Shown in pieces: positions 1 to 9,728 of a DNA stretch of 64,000 nt. The stretch is taken from the NCBI RefSeq assembly GCF_017094485.1, contig NZ_CP064786.1, positions 1,426,001-1,490,000 on the forward strand, written 5' to 3'. The notes beneath the pieces were generated by a model, which saw only the letters and a program-made list of their open reading frames with translations, was not told the origin of the DNA and ran no database searches. Numbering within the stretch: the stretch's first letter is position 1; every line of letters begins with the position of its first letter. The DNA comes from Natranaeroarchaeum sulfidigenes (GTDB taxonomy: Archaea > Halobacteriota > Halobacteria > Halobacteriales > Natronoarchaeaceae). A program made the position numbers and the translations under genes.

Positions 1-483
1 AGCGACATCGATCGGTGGCGGCGTCTCCGGTGGATCAAATCGGAGTCGGAACCCCGAAAGTGAGTAGATGTCACCGTCGTACTCCAGCCCTTCGCCCGCG
101 ACGACACGCTCGATGATCTCGACGTATTCGCGGGTACGTCGCAGGGGACGATCGAACGATTCGCCGTGCCATCCTTCGATCACGGCGGGGCCGCTCGGAC
201 CGATCCCCAGACGGAAACGGCCGTTGGACACCTCCTGAAGCGTCGCCGCGGTCTGGCCGAGCAGCGCGGGCGAGCGCGAAAAGACGTTCGCGATGCTGGT
301 TCCGAGTTCGATCCGATCGGTGCGCTCGGCGAGCGTCGTCAGCGTCGTGACACCATCACGACCCCAGGTTTCGGGCATCCACGCGCGGACGTAGCCCTCC
401 GATTCGGCGTGCTGGGTGATCTCGGCGATGCCATCGATACTGCTCTGTGCGGCTACTGGAAGGTGGATCTCTCGGTCTGTCAT
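1..483 (-). CDS. LLM-class F420-dependent oxidoreductase (3' part outside window)
   Basis: The first 161 residues are present; the gene runs off the left edge. The N-terminus reads MTDREIHLPVAAQSSIDG and continues with a luciferase-like TIM-barrel pattern: a TWGRDGVTTL segment, then ERTDRIELGTSI, then a GRFRLGIGPSGP segment typical of the family. Such proteins use coenzyme F420, a deazaflavin hydride carrier made by haloarchaea, to reduce or oxidise small substrates; the substrate is not deducible. The start ATG overlaps the stop of the upstream SDR gene (ATGA), so the two are very probably co-transcribed and may act on the same metabolite. Confidence 0.8.
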   Translation of the reverse strand, partial: MTDREIHLPVAAQSSIDGIAEITQHAESEGYVRAWMPETWGRDGVTTLTTLAERTDRIELGTSIANVFSRSPALLGQTAATLQEVSNGRFRLGIGPSGPAVIEGWHGESFDRPLRRTREYVEIIERVVAGEGLEYDGDIYSLSGFRLRFDPPETPPPIDVA

Positions 484-1256
484 TGGTTCGGTGATTTCAT
501 GAGGTCGGGTGCGCCAGCCGCACGAATCGTCTCGCCGACGATGTAGGATGCAGCCGGACTCGCCAGAAACTGTGCGATATCCGCGATCTCCTCGCTCAGC
601 CCGATCGTTCGGTCGACCGTGTCACGATCGATTTCGTCGGCAGTGACGCCCATCTGTGATTCGACGCCGGGCGTCGCCACGTAGCCGGGTGCGATACAGT
701 TGACGCGGACGTCGTCGCTCGCCCACTCGTGTCCGAGCGTCGTCGTGAGGTTGATCACCGCGGCCTTCGCGGCGGCGTAATGGCTCATATACGGAGCGCC
801 GTCCTGTCCCGCCTCGCTGGAGAGGTTGATGACACTGCCACCGCCGTCTTTCAGGTACTCGCCTGCGGCCTGCGTGCAGTGATAGGTCCCGGTGAGATTG
901 ATATCGACGATCGTCGCCCAGCCATTCGGGCTGATACCGTCGAAGTTCGCCATGAACGAGGCACCGGCGTTGTTGACCAGCACGTCGAGGCCGCCGAACT
1001 CCTCGACCGTCGTTTCGACCAGTGCCTCGACCGCATCTCTGTCGGTGACATCGCACTCGACCGCCAGCGCGGATCCGGGGCGATCGCTCTCTGTGATCGA
1101 CTCGGCTACGGCATCGACGTTGTCCTGCTCGCGCGAACAGATCACGACGTCGAGTCCGTCCGCGGCGAACCGCTCGGCAATAGCCTTGCCGATACCGCTG
1201 GAGGACCCAGTGACGATCGCAGTCGACCCGTCGATGCTGAACTGTGTGTCAGTCAT
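480..1256 (-). CDS. SDR family oxidoreductase
   Basis: A 258-residue classical short-chain dehydrogenase/reductase with a Rossmann fold. The cofactor motif TGSSSGIG lies near residue 16, the NNAG motif near residue 92, and the catalytic YxxxK (YAAAK) near residue 160, with a serine about 13 residues upstream. Family length is normal. It resembles 3-oxoacyl-ACP reductase or glucose dehydrogenase-type SDRs, but the substrate cannot be told from sequence. It overlaps the following F420-dependent oxidoreductase by four bases, suggesting a two-step redox pathway encoded as an operon read toward the left edge. Confidence 0.9.
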   Translation of the reverse strand: MTDTQFSIDGSTAIVTGSSSGIGKAIAERFAADGLDVVICSREQDNVDAVAESITESDRPGSALAVECDVTDRDAVEALVETTVEEFGGLDVLVNNAGASFMANFDGISPNGWATIVDINLTGTYHCTQAAGEYLKDGGGSVINLSSEAGQDGAPYMSHYAAAKAAVINLTTTLGHEWASDDVRVNCIAPGYVATPGVESQMGVTADEIDRDTVDRTIGLSEEIADIAQFLASPAASYIVGETIRAAGAPDLMKSPNQ

Positions 1257-1347
1257 ACAGCACCCCGTATAAACCGATCAGTGAGACTCATGCACACTGC
1301 ATGATACACAATCAATTGTGATAAAGTTTCTCCGGGCGGGACGGTCC

Positions 1348-2751
1348 TCAGGCATCCGGGACTTCGATGGACACACCCGTCGCAAAGCCCACAGGGATCG
1401 TGCCGTCGGATCGACGTCCAGCTACCACCAGTTCGTCCTCTTCATAGGTCGTCGCGAGCACCACACCGTCTGCGTCGTGGAGTCGTTTCTGGTCGATAAG
1501 TTCACCGTCGGAATCGATGATACCCAGCCACGCACTGTCGTCGCGCTGACCGCCAAGGACGTAGTATCCCTCCCCGATGTGATCAACCGTCCGTATCGAT
1601 GCCCCCTCGATTCGCTGTTGCCAGTCAAACGACCCGTCCTGCAGGTACCCGAGCCAGCCGTCTCCAGTAAGAACGTTCGTCCGGAACGGCCGGGCGTACT
1701 CGTAGCTCCCGACAGTTCCGGCCGCAAGGACGTCCGCTCCGTTCAGCGCGAGATCCTCGATTACCCGGTTTTGCCGGTCACTATCCTCGTCTAGCTCTCG
1801 ATCGTCGTACACCTCCCACCGTTTCTCGCCTTCCTCATCGACGGCGAGGATCCACGGTTCCGAGGGAGCCACCGACGAATCCTCACCGAGTGTCGTCGTG
1901 CCAGCCAGCAGGTAACCCTCCTCAACCCGTGTGATCGTCGTCAACCGGTCGTGCCGATCGTCCTCAGTCCAGTCCGTGTGCGTGGTATCGGCCGTATTGT
2001 ACGTTTGCTCCCACTCTCGTTCGCCGTCCGCAGCGATTTTCGCCAGCCAGCCGTCGCCATGCCGTGTATCGACGAACTCGGAGCCGAGTGTGACGCCAGC
2101 GAGAACAGCACCGTCGTCATCGGTGGCCACGCCGTCAAGAAAGACATCCCGAAAGGAGTTAACCTCCGGTCGGGTGTATTCGGCGTCCCATTCCTCGGCT
2201 CCGTCCCCGTCGACTCGTCTGACCCACGCTGTCTTGCTATCGGGAGAGATGTCGTGCGTCCAGCCAACGAGCAATCTACCGTCGTCGACCGGGAGGACGA
2301 GTTCGATCGAATCGTGGACGGCGTATCCTTCGTCGACATCTTGTCTCGATAGATTCAGTTCAGAGACGTAAGTATGGGCAGTTGTTTCGCTTTCAGGGTC
2401 GGCACCGTCGACGAGCCAGCCGACCCCCGCGTCGTCCTCGTCCAACTGGACGCCGCCGAGTTCAAGACCCCCATCTTCGCGGTTCACAGCCGTGAACGTC
2501 CCGGCACGATCGTTACCGTACCTAGTGTCCCAGTCGATTGAGAATAGGTCCATCGATTCCTCACCCTCCGCCTCATCCCCGTCGTCAGGTGGGTCGTCCC
2601 CGTCCTCTTCGTCGTCCTCCAGTTCATCGTCGTCGAGTGCGCTACTCGTCGCGACTATTGCCGCGGAGAGCGCAGTGAGACTGCCAGCCCCGAGGAGCCC
2701 GAGCAGTTGCCTTCTGTTCGGTCCCGGCGAGGCGGCTTCTCCATTGGACAT
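1348..2751 (-). CDS. Tat-exported beta-propeller-like protein, unknown function
   Basis: 467 residues. The N-terminus has a twin-arginine signal (NRRQLLGLLGAG near residue 12) followed by a hydrophobic stretch and a signal-cleavage-like region. There is no lipobox cysteine, so the product is probably secreted or held by an uncleaved signal. Next comes a very acidic linker (about residues 38-65), then several repeats of about 45-60 residues with the pattern DGWLAKI/AADGEREWEQTY, GYLLAGTT, WILAVDEEGEKRWE. These look like beta-propeller blades. No catalytic residues are recognisable. It is transcribed divergently from priS, with about 157 bases between the starts. Confidence 0.65.
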   Translation of the reverse strand: MSNGEAASPGPNRRQLLGLLGAGSLTALSAAIVATSSALDDDELEDDEEDGDDPPDDGDEAEGEESMDLFSIDWDTRYGNDRAGTFTAVNREDGGLELGGVQLDEDDAGVGWLVDGADPESETTAHTYVSELNLSRQDVDEGYAVHDSIELVLPVDDGRLLVGWTHDISPDSKTAWVRRVDGDGAEEWDAEYTRPEVNSFRDVFLDGVATDDDGAVLAGVTLGSEFVDTRHGDGWLAKIAADGEREWEQTYNTADTTHTDWTEDDRHDRLTTITRVEEGYLLAGTTTLGEDSSVAPSEPWILAVDEEGEKRWEVYDDRELDEDSDRQNRVIEDLALNGADVLAAGTVGSYEYARPFRTNVLTGDGWLGYLQDGSFDWQQRIEGASIRTVDHIGEGYYVLGGQRDDSAWLGIIDSDGELIDQKRLHDADGVVLATTYEEDELVVAGRRSDGTIPVGFATGVSIEVPDA

Positions 2752-2908
2752 CGCGGAATCGCACGGAGCGTTCCTGATTAGTTATACGGGTTCAAACAGG
2801 AGTAAGTCGGGCTTACAGTCCAGTCGCCACACAACCCGGATACGACCGATACGACGCCAAAGCGCAAACGGTACCTTAACTATCCCCGCTTTCATACGAC
2901 TGTAACCG

Positions 2909-4117
2909 ATGGAAGAGCGCACCCGAGCGTACCTCCGCGGTCGGTTCCGAGACTACTATCGGCGGACAGCGGTCTCGCCGCCGCCGGACGCGAACCTGCG
3001 CGAGTGGGGATTTATCCCGTGGACAAGCGGCTCCGGCACCACGATGGTGCGCCACCGTTCACTGCTTGATATCGGAGCAGTCGACGACTTCCTCGCACGA
3101 AAGCGCCCGCGTCACGTCTACTTTTCAGCGGGGCGGTACGACGATCCGGGTGCTGGAAAGATGCAACAGAAGGGCTGGCGGAGTTCGGATCTCGTCTTCG
3201 ATCTCGACGCCGACCATCTCCCCGGCGTCTCTCCGGAAGAGGATAGCTACGAGGACATGCTGGCGACCTGCAAAGAGGCTCTTTTCAGGCTACTGGATTT
3301 TCTGGAGTCCGATTTCGCGTTTGAAGACATGACCATCGTCTTCTCTGGTGGACGTGGTTATCACGTTCACGTGCGCGACGAGGGGATTAGACGGCTCGAC
3401 CGGGACGACCGCCGCGAGATCGTCGATTACGTCCGCGGGATCGACGTCGAGTTCGAGAACCTCGTCGAGCACGAGGCAGTTGGTGGCACCGCCGGACGCT
3501 CCAGTCCGGCACACAAGCGGTCGCTGATCACCGATGGGGGCTGGAGCGGCCGTGTCCACAGACGGCTGGTTGACCTCGTCGACGAACTGCTCGCGCTCCC
3601 CGAGGACGACGCGATCGACCGGCTTCAGGAGTTCGAACGGATCGGCGAGGGGAAATCAACCGCTGCGCTCACCGCGGCGCGGAACAACTACGATGAGATC
3701 GTGGCAGGCAACATCGACGTGCATCCAGCCTTCTATCAGGTCGCACGACTGCTAACCGAGGACGTGATCGAAACGGAAAGCGCCCCGATCGACGAGCCGG
3801 TAACCACGGATACGAATCGCTTGATCCGCCTACCGGGGAGCCTGCACGGCGGGTCCGGTCTTGTCGTCTCCCGGATCGAGCGCGACGCGCTCGACACGTT
3901 CAGGCCGCTCGACGATGCCATTCCCGACCCGTTTGTCGGCCAGGAGATCCGGATCGACGTGCCCGATCTCGACGCCCTGCCGGGGACCGGAACCGACCGC
4001 GGCGAGATCCGACTTGGCGGCGATAGCTTTACAATTACGGAGGGTGCACAGACAGTACCCGAGTTCGTGGGCGTCTATCTGATGGCCCGCGGTCACGCTG
4101 AAAAGGAAAAAGAATGA
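2909..4117 (+). CDS. priS: DNA primase small (catalytic) subunit
   Basis: 402 residues, normal for haloarchaeal PriS. The archaeo-eukaryotic primase catalytic motif DLDAD is at residues 98-102. The SGGRGYHVHV motif is at 146-155 and contains the nucleotide-binding His. A downstream conserved segment NRLIRLPGSLHGGSGL lies near residue 310. PriS makes RNA/DNA primers as a heterodimer with PriL, which is not in this window. The stop overlaps the ATG of the following GINS gene by four bases, so primase and replisome scaffold are co-expressed, an arrangement known in haloarchaea. Confidence 0.95.
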   Translation: MEERTRAYLRGRFRDYYRRTAVSPPPDANLREWGFIPWTSGSGTTMVRHRSLLDIGAVDDFLARKRPRHVYFSAGRYDDPGAGKMQQKGWRSSDLVFDLDADHLPGVSPEEDSYEDMLATCKEALFRLLDFLESDFAFEDMTIVFSGGRGYHVHVRDEGIRRLDRDDRREIVDYVRGIDVEFENLVEHEAVGGTAGRSSPAHKRSLITDGGWSGRVHRRLVDLVDELLALPEDDAIDRLQEFERIGEGKSTAALTAARNNYDEIVAGNIDVHPAFYQVARLLTEDVIETESAPIDEPVTTDTNRLIRLPGSLHGGSGLVVSRIERDALDTFRPLDDAIPDPFVGQEIRIDVPDLDALPGTGTDRGEIRLGGDSFTITEGAQTVPEFVGVYLMARGHAEKEKE

Positions 4118-5052
4118 ACCTCGACGATTTGCGCTCCGTACAAAGCAAAGAGCGTCAGAAAGACAGCTTGCAGCACCTGCGCGACTCGTTTTACGAGGAT
4201 GTCGGTAACTACATTGCCAACCTCAAAAACGAACGTGAACGGGCCGCCGAGCGAGCGGACGACCCCTTTTCTTCGACGGAGGTCAGCCAGCTAACTGATG
4301 AGATCGAGACTGCCGAAGAGGTCGTCGAGGCGGTCTACGAACGCCGAATGGGCAAAATCGTCAAGCGCGCGAGCCTCGCCGCGGCGGGAATGCCCGCCGA
4401 CGAAGAGGGCCTGACGAGCGAGGAGTCCGAGTTATTCGGCGACCTCGTCGACCGCATCGAGAGGAACAAAGATCACGTGCTCGACATCCTCGCCGGGGAG
4501 ACGAACCCGGTATCGGATGAAGGCGAGGATACTGAAGCAACCGGTGGTCGGCCTCAGGATCACGGTGCGGACCAGCCCTCCGGCGAGCCGACACCGGACC
4601 GGGCCGAATCGGCTGATGACGCTCCACCGGCACCGCCGGACCGACCCCCCGAGGTTCCGCCCGAAGACGTCGAAACCGTCAACAATACCGATATCGACGC
4701 CGCCGATCTCATGGGCGGTGAGGCAAGCGACGGCTCTGACCCACCCGTGAAAGCATCGCGCGACGGGACCACGCGCCAGGAGGATCCGGCCCCAGGTGGG
4801 GATCCCCCAGGAGATGACGCCGGGAGAGCACCGGAGATACCGCCGGAAGGAGGTACACCAACGAACGGCGCAGAAGCATCGCCAGCAACCGACGATACTG
4901 ACCGAACGACGGTCCGGATCACCGAGGAGATCGGCGAGATATTCGGCGTCGACGACAGGGAGTACGAACTGGATGCAGAGGACGTCGTAACGCTCCCCAC
5001 GGTCAACGCCGAACCGCTGGTCGAACAGGACGCTGCACAGCGGATCGATTGA
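4114..5052 (+). CDS. GINS complex protein (Gins15-like)
   Basis: 312 residues. The N-terminal about 130 residues are helical and fit the GINS A domain (MNLDDLRSVQSKERQKDSL, then a charged helix with YIANLKNERERA and ETAEEVVEAVYERRMGKIVKRA). Next comes a long Pro/Asp/Glu/Gly-rich linker (about 140-255). A short C-terminal beta-rich domain (VRITEEIGEIFGVDDREYELDAEDVVTLPTVNAEPLV) fits the GINS B domain. GINS couples Cdc45/RecJ and MCM in the archaeal replicative helicase. The extended acidic linker is common in halophilic versions. It overlaps priS by four bases. Confidence 0.85.
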   Translation: MNLDDLRSVQSKERQKDSLQHLRDSFYEDVGNYIANLKNERERAAERADDPFSSTEVSQLTDEIETAEEVVEAVYERRMGKIVKRASLAAAGMPADEEGLTSEESELFGDLVDRIERNKDHVLDILAGETNPVSDEGEDTEATGGRPQDHGADQPSGEPTPDRAESADDAPPAPPDRPPEVPPEDVETVNNTDIDAADLMGGEASDGSDPPVKASRDGTTRQEDPAPGGDPPGDDAGRAPEIPPEGGTPTNGAEASPATDDTDRTTVRITEEIGEIFGVDDREYELDAEDVVTLPTVNAEPLVEQDAAQRID

Positions 5053-5105
5053 TCACTGGCTTCCCGTACCGAAACTCGCTTGTCTCTCACTGGCTGACTG
5101 TCTGT

Positions 5106-5555
5106 ATGCTCGATACCGGAGATACTGCGCCAGCGTTCGAACTACAGGACCAGCACGGTGAGGCGGTTTCGCTCGAAGAGTTCGAGGGGCTGGTAGTCGT
5201 CTACTTCTATCCCCGAGCTGATACCCCTGGCTGTACTACGGAAGCGTGTAGGTTCCGGGACCGATGGGAGGAGTTCGAACAGCGCGGAATCGATGTGGTG
5301 GGAATCAGCGACGATCCGATCGACGATCTCGCCGACTTCGCGGGGGAGTACAACCTGCCGATCATGCTGTTGTCGGACGAAGACGGTACTGTCGCGAGCG
5401 CGTACGACTCCTACGGCGAAAAGTCGATGTTCGGCAACACCTTCGACGGCGTGTTCAGGAACACGTACGTCGTCGAGGACGGTGAGATCGTCGCCGTCTA
5501 CGAGGGAGTTGATCCCAAGGGTCACGCCGACGAGATCCTCGCGAACCTGGCGTGA
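5106..5555 (+). CDS. bcp: Peroxiredoxin, BCP/PrxQ type
   Basis: 149 residues from the ATG at 5106, chosen because the family N-terminus (MLDTGDTAPAFELQDQHGE) begins there; the open frame extends further upstream without family similarity. The peroxidatic motif TPGCTTEACRFRD contains Cys at about residue 45 with a second Cys five residues later, the typical PrxQ spacing for an intrahelical disulfide. It reduces hydrogen and organic peroxides using thioredoxin-type donors in the cytoplasm. Starting 53 bases after the GINS stop, it may be read from its own promoter. Confidence 0.9.
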   Translation: MLDTGDTAPAFELQDQHGEAVSLEEFEGLVVVYFYPRADTPGCTTEACRFRDRWEEFEQRGIDVVGISDDPIDDLADFAGEYNLPIMLLSDEDGTVASAYDSYGEKSMFGNTFDGVFRNTYVVEDGEIVAVYEGVDPKGHADEILANLA

Positions 5556-5652
5556 ACTGCCGACTCCGTCCCGAGAACTTCGATCGTTGCTTGCTAGCCA
5601 GTACCACAACTCTCAATAGGGTTGGGTGTCGCCTGACTACCAGTAGAGTCCA

Positions 5653-7245
5653 ATGGAACTCCGCCGGAAGTTCCTGTTGAGTCTGGCCCTCCTCGGCCTG
5701 GTCATCAGCGGAGTGATGTTCGTAACCTTCGAATCACAGCGATCGGCCGCGATAGCCGATGCACAGGCGGATGTCAACGACAGTGCAGACCAGACAGCAT
5801 CGGTGCTGGACCGGCAACTTCAGGAGAATCATCGAACACTCCGGGTGGCTGCGGATGATCCACGGCTACTCGAACACGGCTCGGAGGAGCAGCGAGCAGC
5901 GATGGAGGGCGTATGGGGACTCAACGGGATCGGCGGTGTCTCGGTGGTTGACGCCGACGGCGAGATGGTTAATTTACTCACAGCCGAGGGCGAGTCGCCC
6001 GATGAGGTGATTGGACAGGATTATCGCGACCGCGAGTACGTAAGCAGAGCACTTGCAGGTGACGAGCATGTCAGCGAGCCGATTCTAGCTGATACGGGGA
6101 ACAGAATCGTCGTACTGAGCGTCCCTATCTACGATGACGACGAGGTCGTTGGGACGCTCAACGCCGCGCTGTATCTGGACGGGACGTTCTTCGAATCGGC
6201 AGTCAGCCGTCAGGACACAGCGGAGACGACAGTATCAGTACAGTTTGGCGGAGAGACACTATTCGAGCGACAGGATCGGTTCGACACGACGATCAGTGGC
6301 TCCGCTATCGTCCCCAGCACCGGCTGGGTCGTCACGGTCGACCAACGTGAGTCGGCGGTGACCGAACAGGTCCATCAGCTGGCGCTCGTACAATCAGTCT
6401 TGGCACTCGTCTTGCTCGCCGCAGTAGGTGGGTTCGGGGGATGGATATATCGAAACCATATTCGACAGACAGAACGGCTTCAGATGCGTCTGGAGCGACT
6501 CGAACGCCGGCAGTACGACCAGAAGATACCACTTACCGGGAGCCCGGAATGGGTCGAGATCAGCGACGCGGTCGATCGACTTACCGCAACGCTCGCCCGA
6601 CGTGAACAGATGTTGCTCGTACTAAATCGCCTGTTGCGCCACAACCTGCGGAACACACTCAACGTTGTGATGGGTCAGGCAGAGCAACTCGAAACGGACG
6701 ACGACAGTGGAACAGCCGAGATTGCCGAGGCGTGTGACCAGCTTCTAACCCTGAGCGACCGGGCGCGAATGACCGAAAAACTGCTCATGAGGGGTGCCAC
6801 TGATCACGACAAGACCGCCGATCTCATCGAAATCGCCGAACGGCAGGTGGCGGCCTTTCAGGAACGGTACCCGGATGCCAGCGTGACGCTCGATCACCCA
6901 GAGTCTGCCCCCGTCGCTGTCGGTCCCGACTTTCCAACCGCAGTCGACGAAGTCCTGACGAACGCCGGAGAACACGCAGGATCGGAGCCGGCTGTTGACA
7001 TCACGATCAGCCAGCACGACGGGACGATTTCGTTGGCTATCAGTGATGATGGAGACGGGATACCCCCGGACGAACGGCTAGTGGTCAGCGGCGAGCAACG
7101 GATCTCGCATCTCCACCATAGCGGTGGGCTCGGTCTCTGGCTCGTTGACTGGATCGTTTCACAGTCGGGTGGAGCAGTCGAGATCCGATGTAATTCGGGG
7201 ACAACAGTAGTCATCACCATTCCTGCAGCCGAGGGTGATGGGTGA
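5653..7245 (+). CDS. Membrane sensor histidine kinase with extracellular CACHE-like domain
   Basis: 530 residues. TM1 is at about residues 7-26 and TM2 at about 244-265. Between them is a roughly 215-residue extracytoplasmic domain of dCACHE type (DADGEMVNLLTAEGESPDEVIGQDYRDREYV is characteristic), which would bind a small ligand. After TM2 come a HAMP-like segment, an H-box containing RHNLRN (His near residue 329), an N-box (DEVLTNAGEHA), a G1-type motif (SDDGDGIPPDE) and a GGLGLWLVDWIV segment. So it is a complete kinase. No response regulator is adjacent, so it probably signals to a distant partner, as is common in haloarchaea. Confidence 0.85.
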   Translation: MELRRKFLLSLALLGLVISGVMFVTFESQRSAAIADAQADVNDSADQTASVLDRQLQENHRTLRVAADDPRLLEHGSEEQRAAMEGVWGLNGIGGVSVVDADGEMVNLLTAEGESPDEVIGQDYRDREYVSRALAGDEHVSEPILADTGNRIVVLSVPIYDDDEVVGTLNAALYLDGTFFESAVSRQDTAETTVSVQFGGETLFERQDRFDTTISGSAIVPSTGWVVTVDQRESAVTEQVHQLALVQSVLALVLLAAVGGFGGWIYRNHIRQTERLQMRLERLERRQYDQKIPLTGSPEWVEISDAVDRLTATLARREQMLLVLNRLLRHNLRNTLNVVMGQAEQLETDDDSGTAEIAEACDQLLTLSDRARMTEKLLMRGATDHDKTADLIEIAERQVAAFQERYPDASVTLDHPESAPVAVGPDFPTAVDEVLTNAGEHAGSEPAVDITISQHDGTISLAISDDGDGIPPDERLVVSGEQRISHLHHSGGLGLWLVDWIVSQSGGAVEIRCNSGTTVVITIPAAEGDG

Positions 7246-7327
7246 TCGCAGTAGCCACCCGATTATATAATATAGTGCTACTCGGAACATAATAAATAAT
7301 TTATCGCTAGAGGACAGCGGGGATAGT

Positions 7328-8392
7328 ATGAGCACCGAGGATCTGCGTGGACAACTGGAACGTGTCGGGGATCGGTTCGATCTCGGTGAGTACGAGATCG
7401 ATGCCTATCTGGCAGTGCTGGAACAGGGAACACTGACCGCAAGTGAAATAGCGGAACGTACGGAGATCCCACAGCCACGTGTGTACGATACGGTTCGGAG
7501 TCTCAGCGACCGGGGGCTGGTAGAGCTCCGAGAGTCTCGACCGATGAAGATCACGGCCGTCGATCCATCTATGGCCTTCGGGGAGGTCACAGAGTCCATT
7601 GACGAGATGATCGCCGAACTCGACGCGCGCTACACAGCACCGGCACGTGACACCGAGGCGGTATCGCTTGTCAAATCCCGATCGACGATTCTCAAATACG
7701 TCGAGGATGCCATCGAGTCGGCCGAGTACGAACTCGCGTTATCACTGACCCCCGAACTTCTAGAGCGGTTCGAGGAGCAACTGAGAAGACAGTGTGCAAG
7801 TGGAGTGACTATCGATCTATTGCTCACCCCAGCAGCGGAGGTCCCGGACCCGGCCGAGTATGGGTATCTCGACGTTGCGACCACCGTCCGGGCCAGAAAC
7901 GGTATCACTACACCGATCATTGCCGTTGCGGACTGGGAGTACTCTGTCTACGCCACACAGGACGCCATCCGAAACAACGAACGGGACCGTTACGGCGTGA
8001 TCTTCAACCGCTCCGCGCTCGGCTTTCTCGTGTCGGGCTTTTTCGGGACCGTACTCTGGACGACCGCTTCGAGGACGCTCGCGGAAAACGGTGCGGGCCG
8101 GTCGTTTCCCCGCCGCTACGCTTCGATCCGGCGATGTGTCAAGGACCTCCACAACGACGGCGGAGAGTTCCATGCAACGATCGAAGGCCGGGACGTCGAA
8201 ACCGGACGCAAACGCAGTGTAAGCGGCAAAATTATCGATGTGGAATTCGACCCGTCGGAGCAGGTAGCGGGACTCACCGTCGATACCGGCGACGAACGGC
8301 TTGCCATCGGTGGGCTGGTCGCCGCCTTCGAGGATATCGAGGCGCACGAAATCCACGTTGGACGGGAGCGGCCTCCCGATGTCGGACGTTGA
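7328..8392 (+). CDS. TrmB-family transcriptional regulator
   Basis: 354 residues. The N-terminal winged helix (about 15-85) has the TrmB pattern LGEYEIDAYLAVLEQGTLTASEIAERTEIPQPRVYDTVRSLSDRGLVE. Next comes a coiled-coil-like segment and a PLD-like middle domain (about 115-240). The C-terminal beta-rich domain (about 255-350) is the TrmB sugar-binding type. TrmB proteins in archaea repress or activate sugar, gluconeogenic and nucleotide genes in response to sugars. It is followed by a second TrmB gene on the same strand and then by type III RuBisCO, suggesting control of carbon or nucleotide salvage. An AT-rich stretch (about 7288-7303) upstream is a likely promoter. Confidence 0.85.
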   Translation: MSTEDLRGQLERVGDRFDLGEYEIDAYLAVLEQGTLTASEIAERTEIPQPRVYDTVRSLSDRGLVELRESRPMKITAVDPSMAFGEVTESIDEMIAELDARYTAPARDTEAVSLVKSRSTILKYVEDAIESAEYELALSLTPELLERFEEQLRRQCASGVTIDLLLTPAAEVPDPAEYGYLDVATTVRARNGITTPIIAVADWEYSVYATQDAIRNNERDRYGVIFNRSALGFLVSGFFGTVLWTTASRTLAENGAGRSFPRRYASIRRCVKDLHNDGGEFHATIEGRDVETGRKRSVSGKIIDVEFDPSEQVAGLTVDTGDERLAIGGLVAAFEDIEAHEIHVGRERPPDVGR

Positions 8393-8572
8393 GGGACACG
8401 GCGGAGGACGGATCTGCCGCAGTCCCTACTCTTTTATAACTGATGTTGTACTCATATGTATGACGAACGTGACAGGCGGAAGAGTACGGCTGGTATCCGA
8501 TATGGACAGGCAGCCAGTCCGGAACAGGAAACCGAAAGTAACGGATTCTCTCACAACCAATAGGTACTAACA

Positions 8573-9658
8573 ATGGAACAAGACGAGTTGACGACCGTCC
8601 TTCAGGACGCTGGGCTCTCGCCGTATCAGGCCGAGGCGTACGTGACGCTACTTGAACTCGGTTCAGCGTCCGCAACGGATCTCGCTGATCTTAGTCAGGT
8701 TCCGGACCCACGAATCTACGACGTGCTCCGCGATCTGGAGTCGAAAGGATTCATCGAGACTTACGAGCAGGACAGTCTCCACGCCCGCGCCCACGATCCC
8801 GACGAAGTGCTTGCCGATCTTCGCTCGCGCGCATCGAAATTCGAGAGTGCCGCCAGCGAGATCGAAGAGCGCTGGAGCCAGCCGGAGGTAGGCCAGAGCA
8901 AAGTGAGCATTGTCTCGCGCTTCGAGACCGTTATCGACAGTGCAAAGCGATATATCGGAGACGCGGATAATCAGGTTCAGCTTGCCGTCACGCCCACACA
9001 GTTCGAGGCGCTACGTCCGGCGCTCGTCGACGCAATAGACAGGGGCGTGCTGGTCAAACTCTCGCTCCACTCTGCTGGCCGTGACGAGGTCGACTTGAAC
9101 ACGGTGTCCGGTGCATGTACGGAAGCCCGACACCGTCCACTCCCCTCGCCGTTCGTCGTGATCGTCGATAGAAAACAGACATGTTTCGCGCCACACAGCG
9201 ACTCGATCAATCAGTACGGTGTCCTCGTTGACGATCGAAGCCACACCTACGTGTTTCACTGGTTCTTCCTCACATCTCTGTGGGACGTCTGGGAGCCGCT
9301 ATACACGGCTTACGACGAGGATCGACCGGACAGTTACGTCAATCTTCGATACTTCGTGCGCGACGTCAAACCGATGTTCGACAACGGGGCAGAAATCAGT
9401 CTCGAAATCGTTGGCGTCGACACGTTGACAGGACGTTCACGGACGGTTCGGGGGGAACTCGTTGACATCAGTACGACCAACGAGTTCGACCAGATCGACC
9501 GGGAGCAAACGTCGCCCCCATCGGTCGCCGAGTTTGCGGGCGTCGCCGCGGTCAGCGTCGACACCGGTGACGAGGTTATTTCGGTCGGTGGTTGGGGCGC
9601 GACCATGGAAGACGTCGAAGCCGAGCGGATCACGGTGACGAGCTTCGACTCGGAGTGA
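8573..9658 (+). CDS. TrmB-family transcriptional regulator (second copy)
   Basis: 361 residues and the same architecture as the upstream gene: winged helix with GLSPYQAEAYVTLLELGSASATDLADLSQVPDPRIYDVLRDLESKGFIE (about 13-62), a middle domain, and a C-terminal sensor domain ending VGGWGATMEDVEAERITV. The two are diverged paralogues rather than a recent duplication, so they may sense different ligands. The ATG at 8573 is preceded by a separate spacer of 180 bases. RuBisCO begins 70 bases downstream on the same strand, which makes this the most likely local regulator of rbcL; that is inference from position. Confidence 0.85.
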   Translation: MEQDELTTVLQDAGLSPYQAEAYVTLLELGSASATDLADLSQVPDPRIYDVLRDLESKGFIETYEQDSLHARAHDPDEVLADLRSRASKFESAASEIEERWSQPEVGQSKVSIVSRFETVIDSAKRYIGDADNQVQLAVTPTQFEALRPALVDAIDRGVLVKLSLHSAGRDEVDLNTVSGACTEARHRPLPSPFVVIVDRKQTCFAPHSDSINQYGVLVDDRSHTYVFHWFFLTSLWDVWEPLYTAYDEDRPDSYVNLRYFVRDVKPMFDNGAEISLEIVGVDTLTGRSRTVRGELVDISTTNEFDQIDREQTSPPSVAEFAGVAAVSVDTGDEVISVGGWGATMEDVEAERITVTSFDSE

Positions 9659-9728
9659 ACGGCCTCCGTCCACATTTCCCGGTCGTGCAAAAGGCTATAC
9701 TGCCAGCCCGTGAACGATATGATCTAGC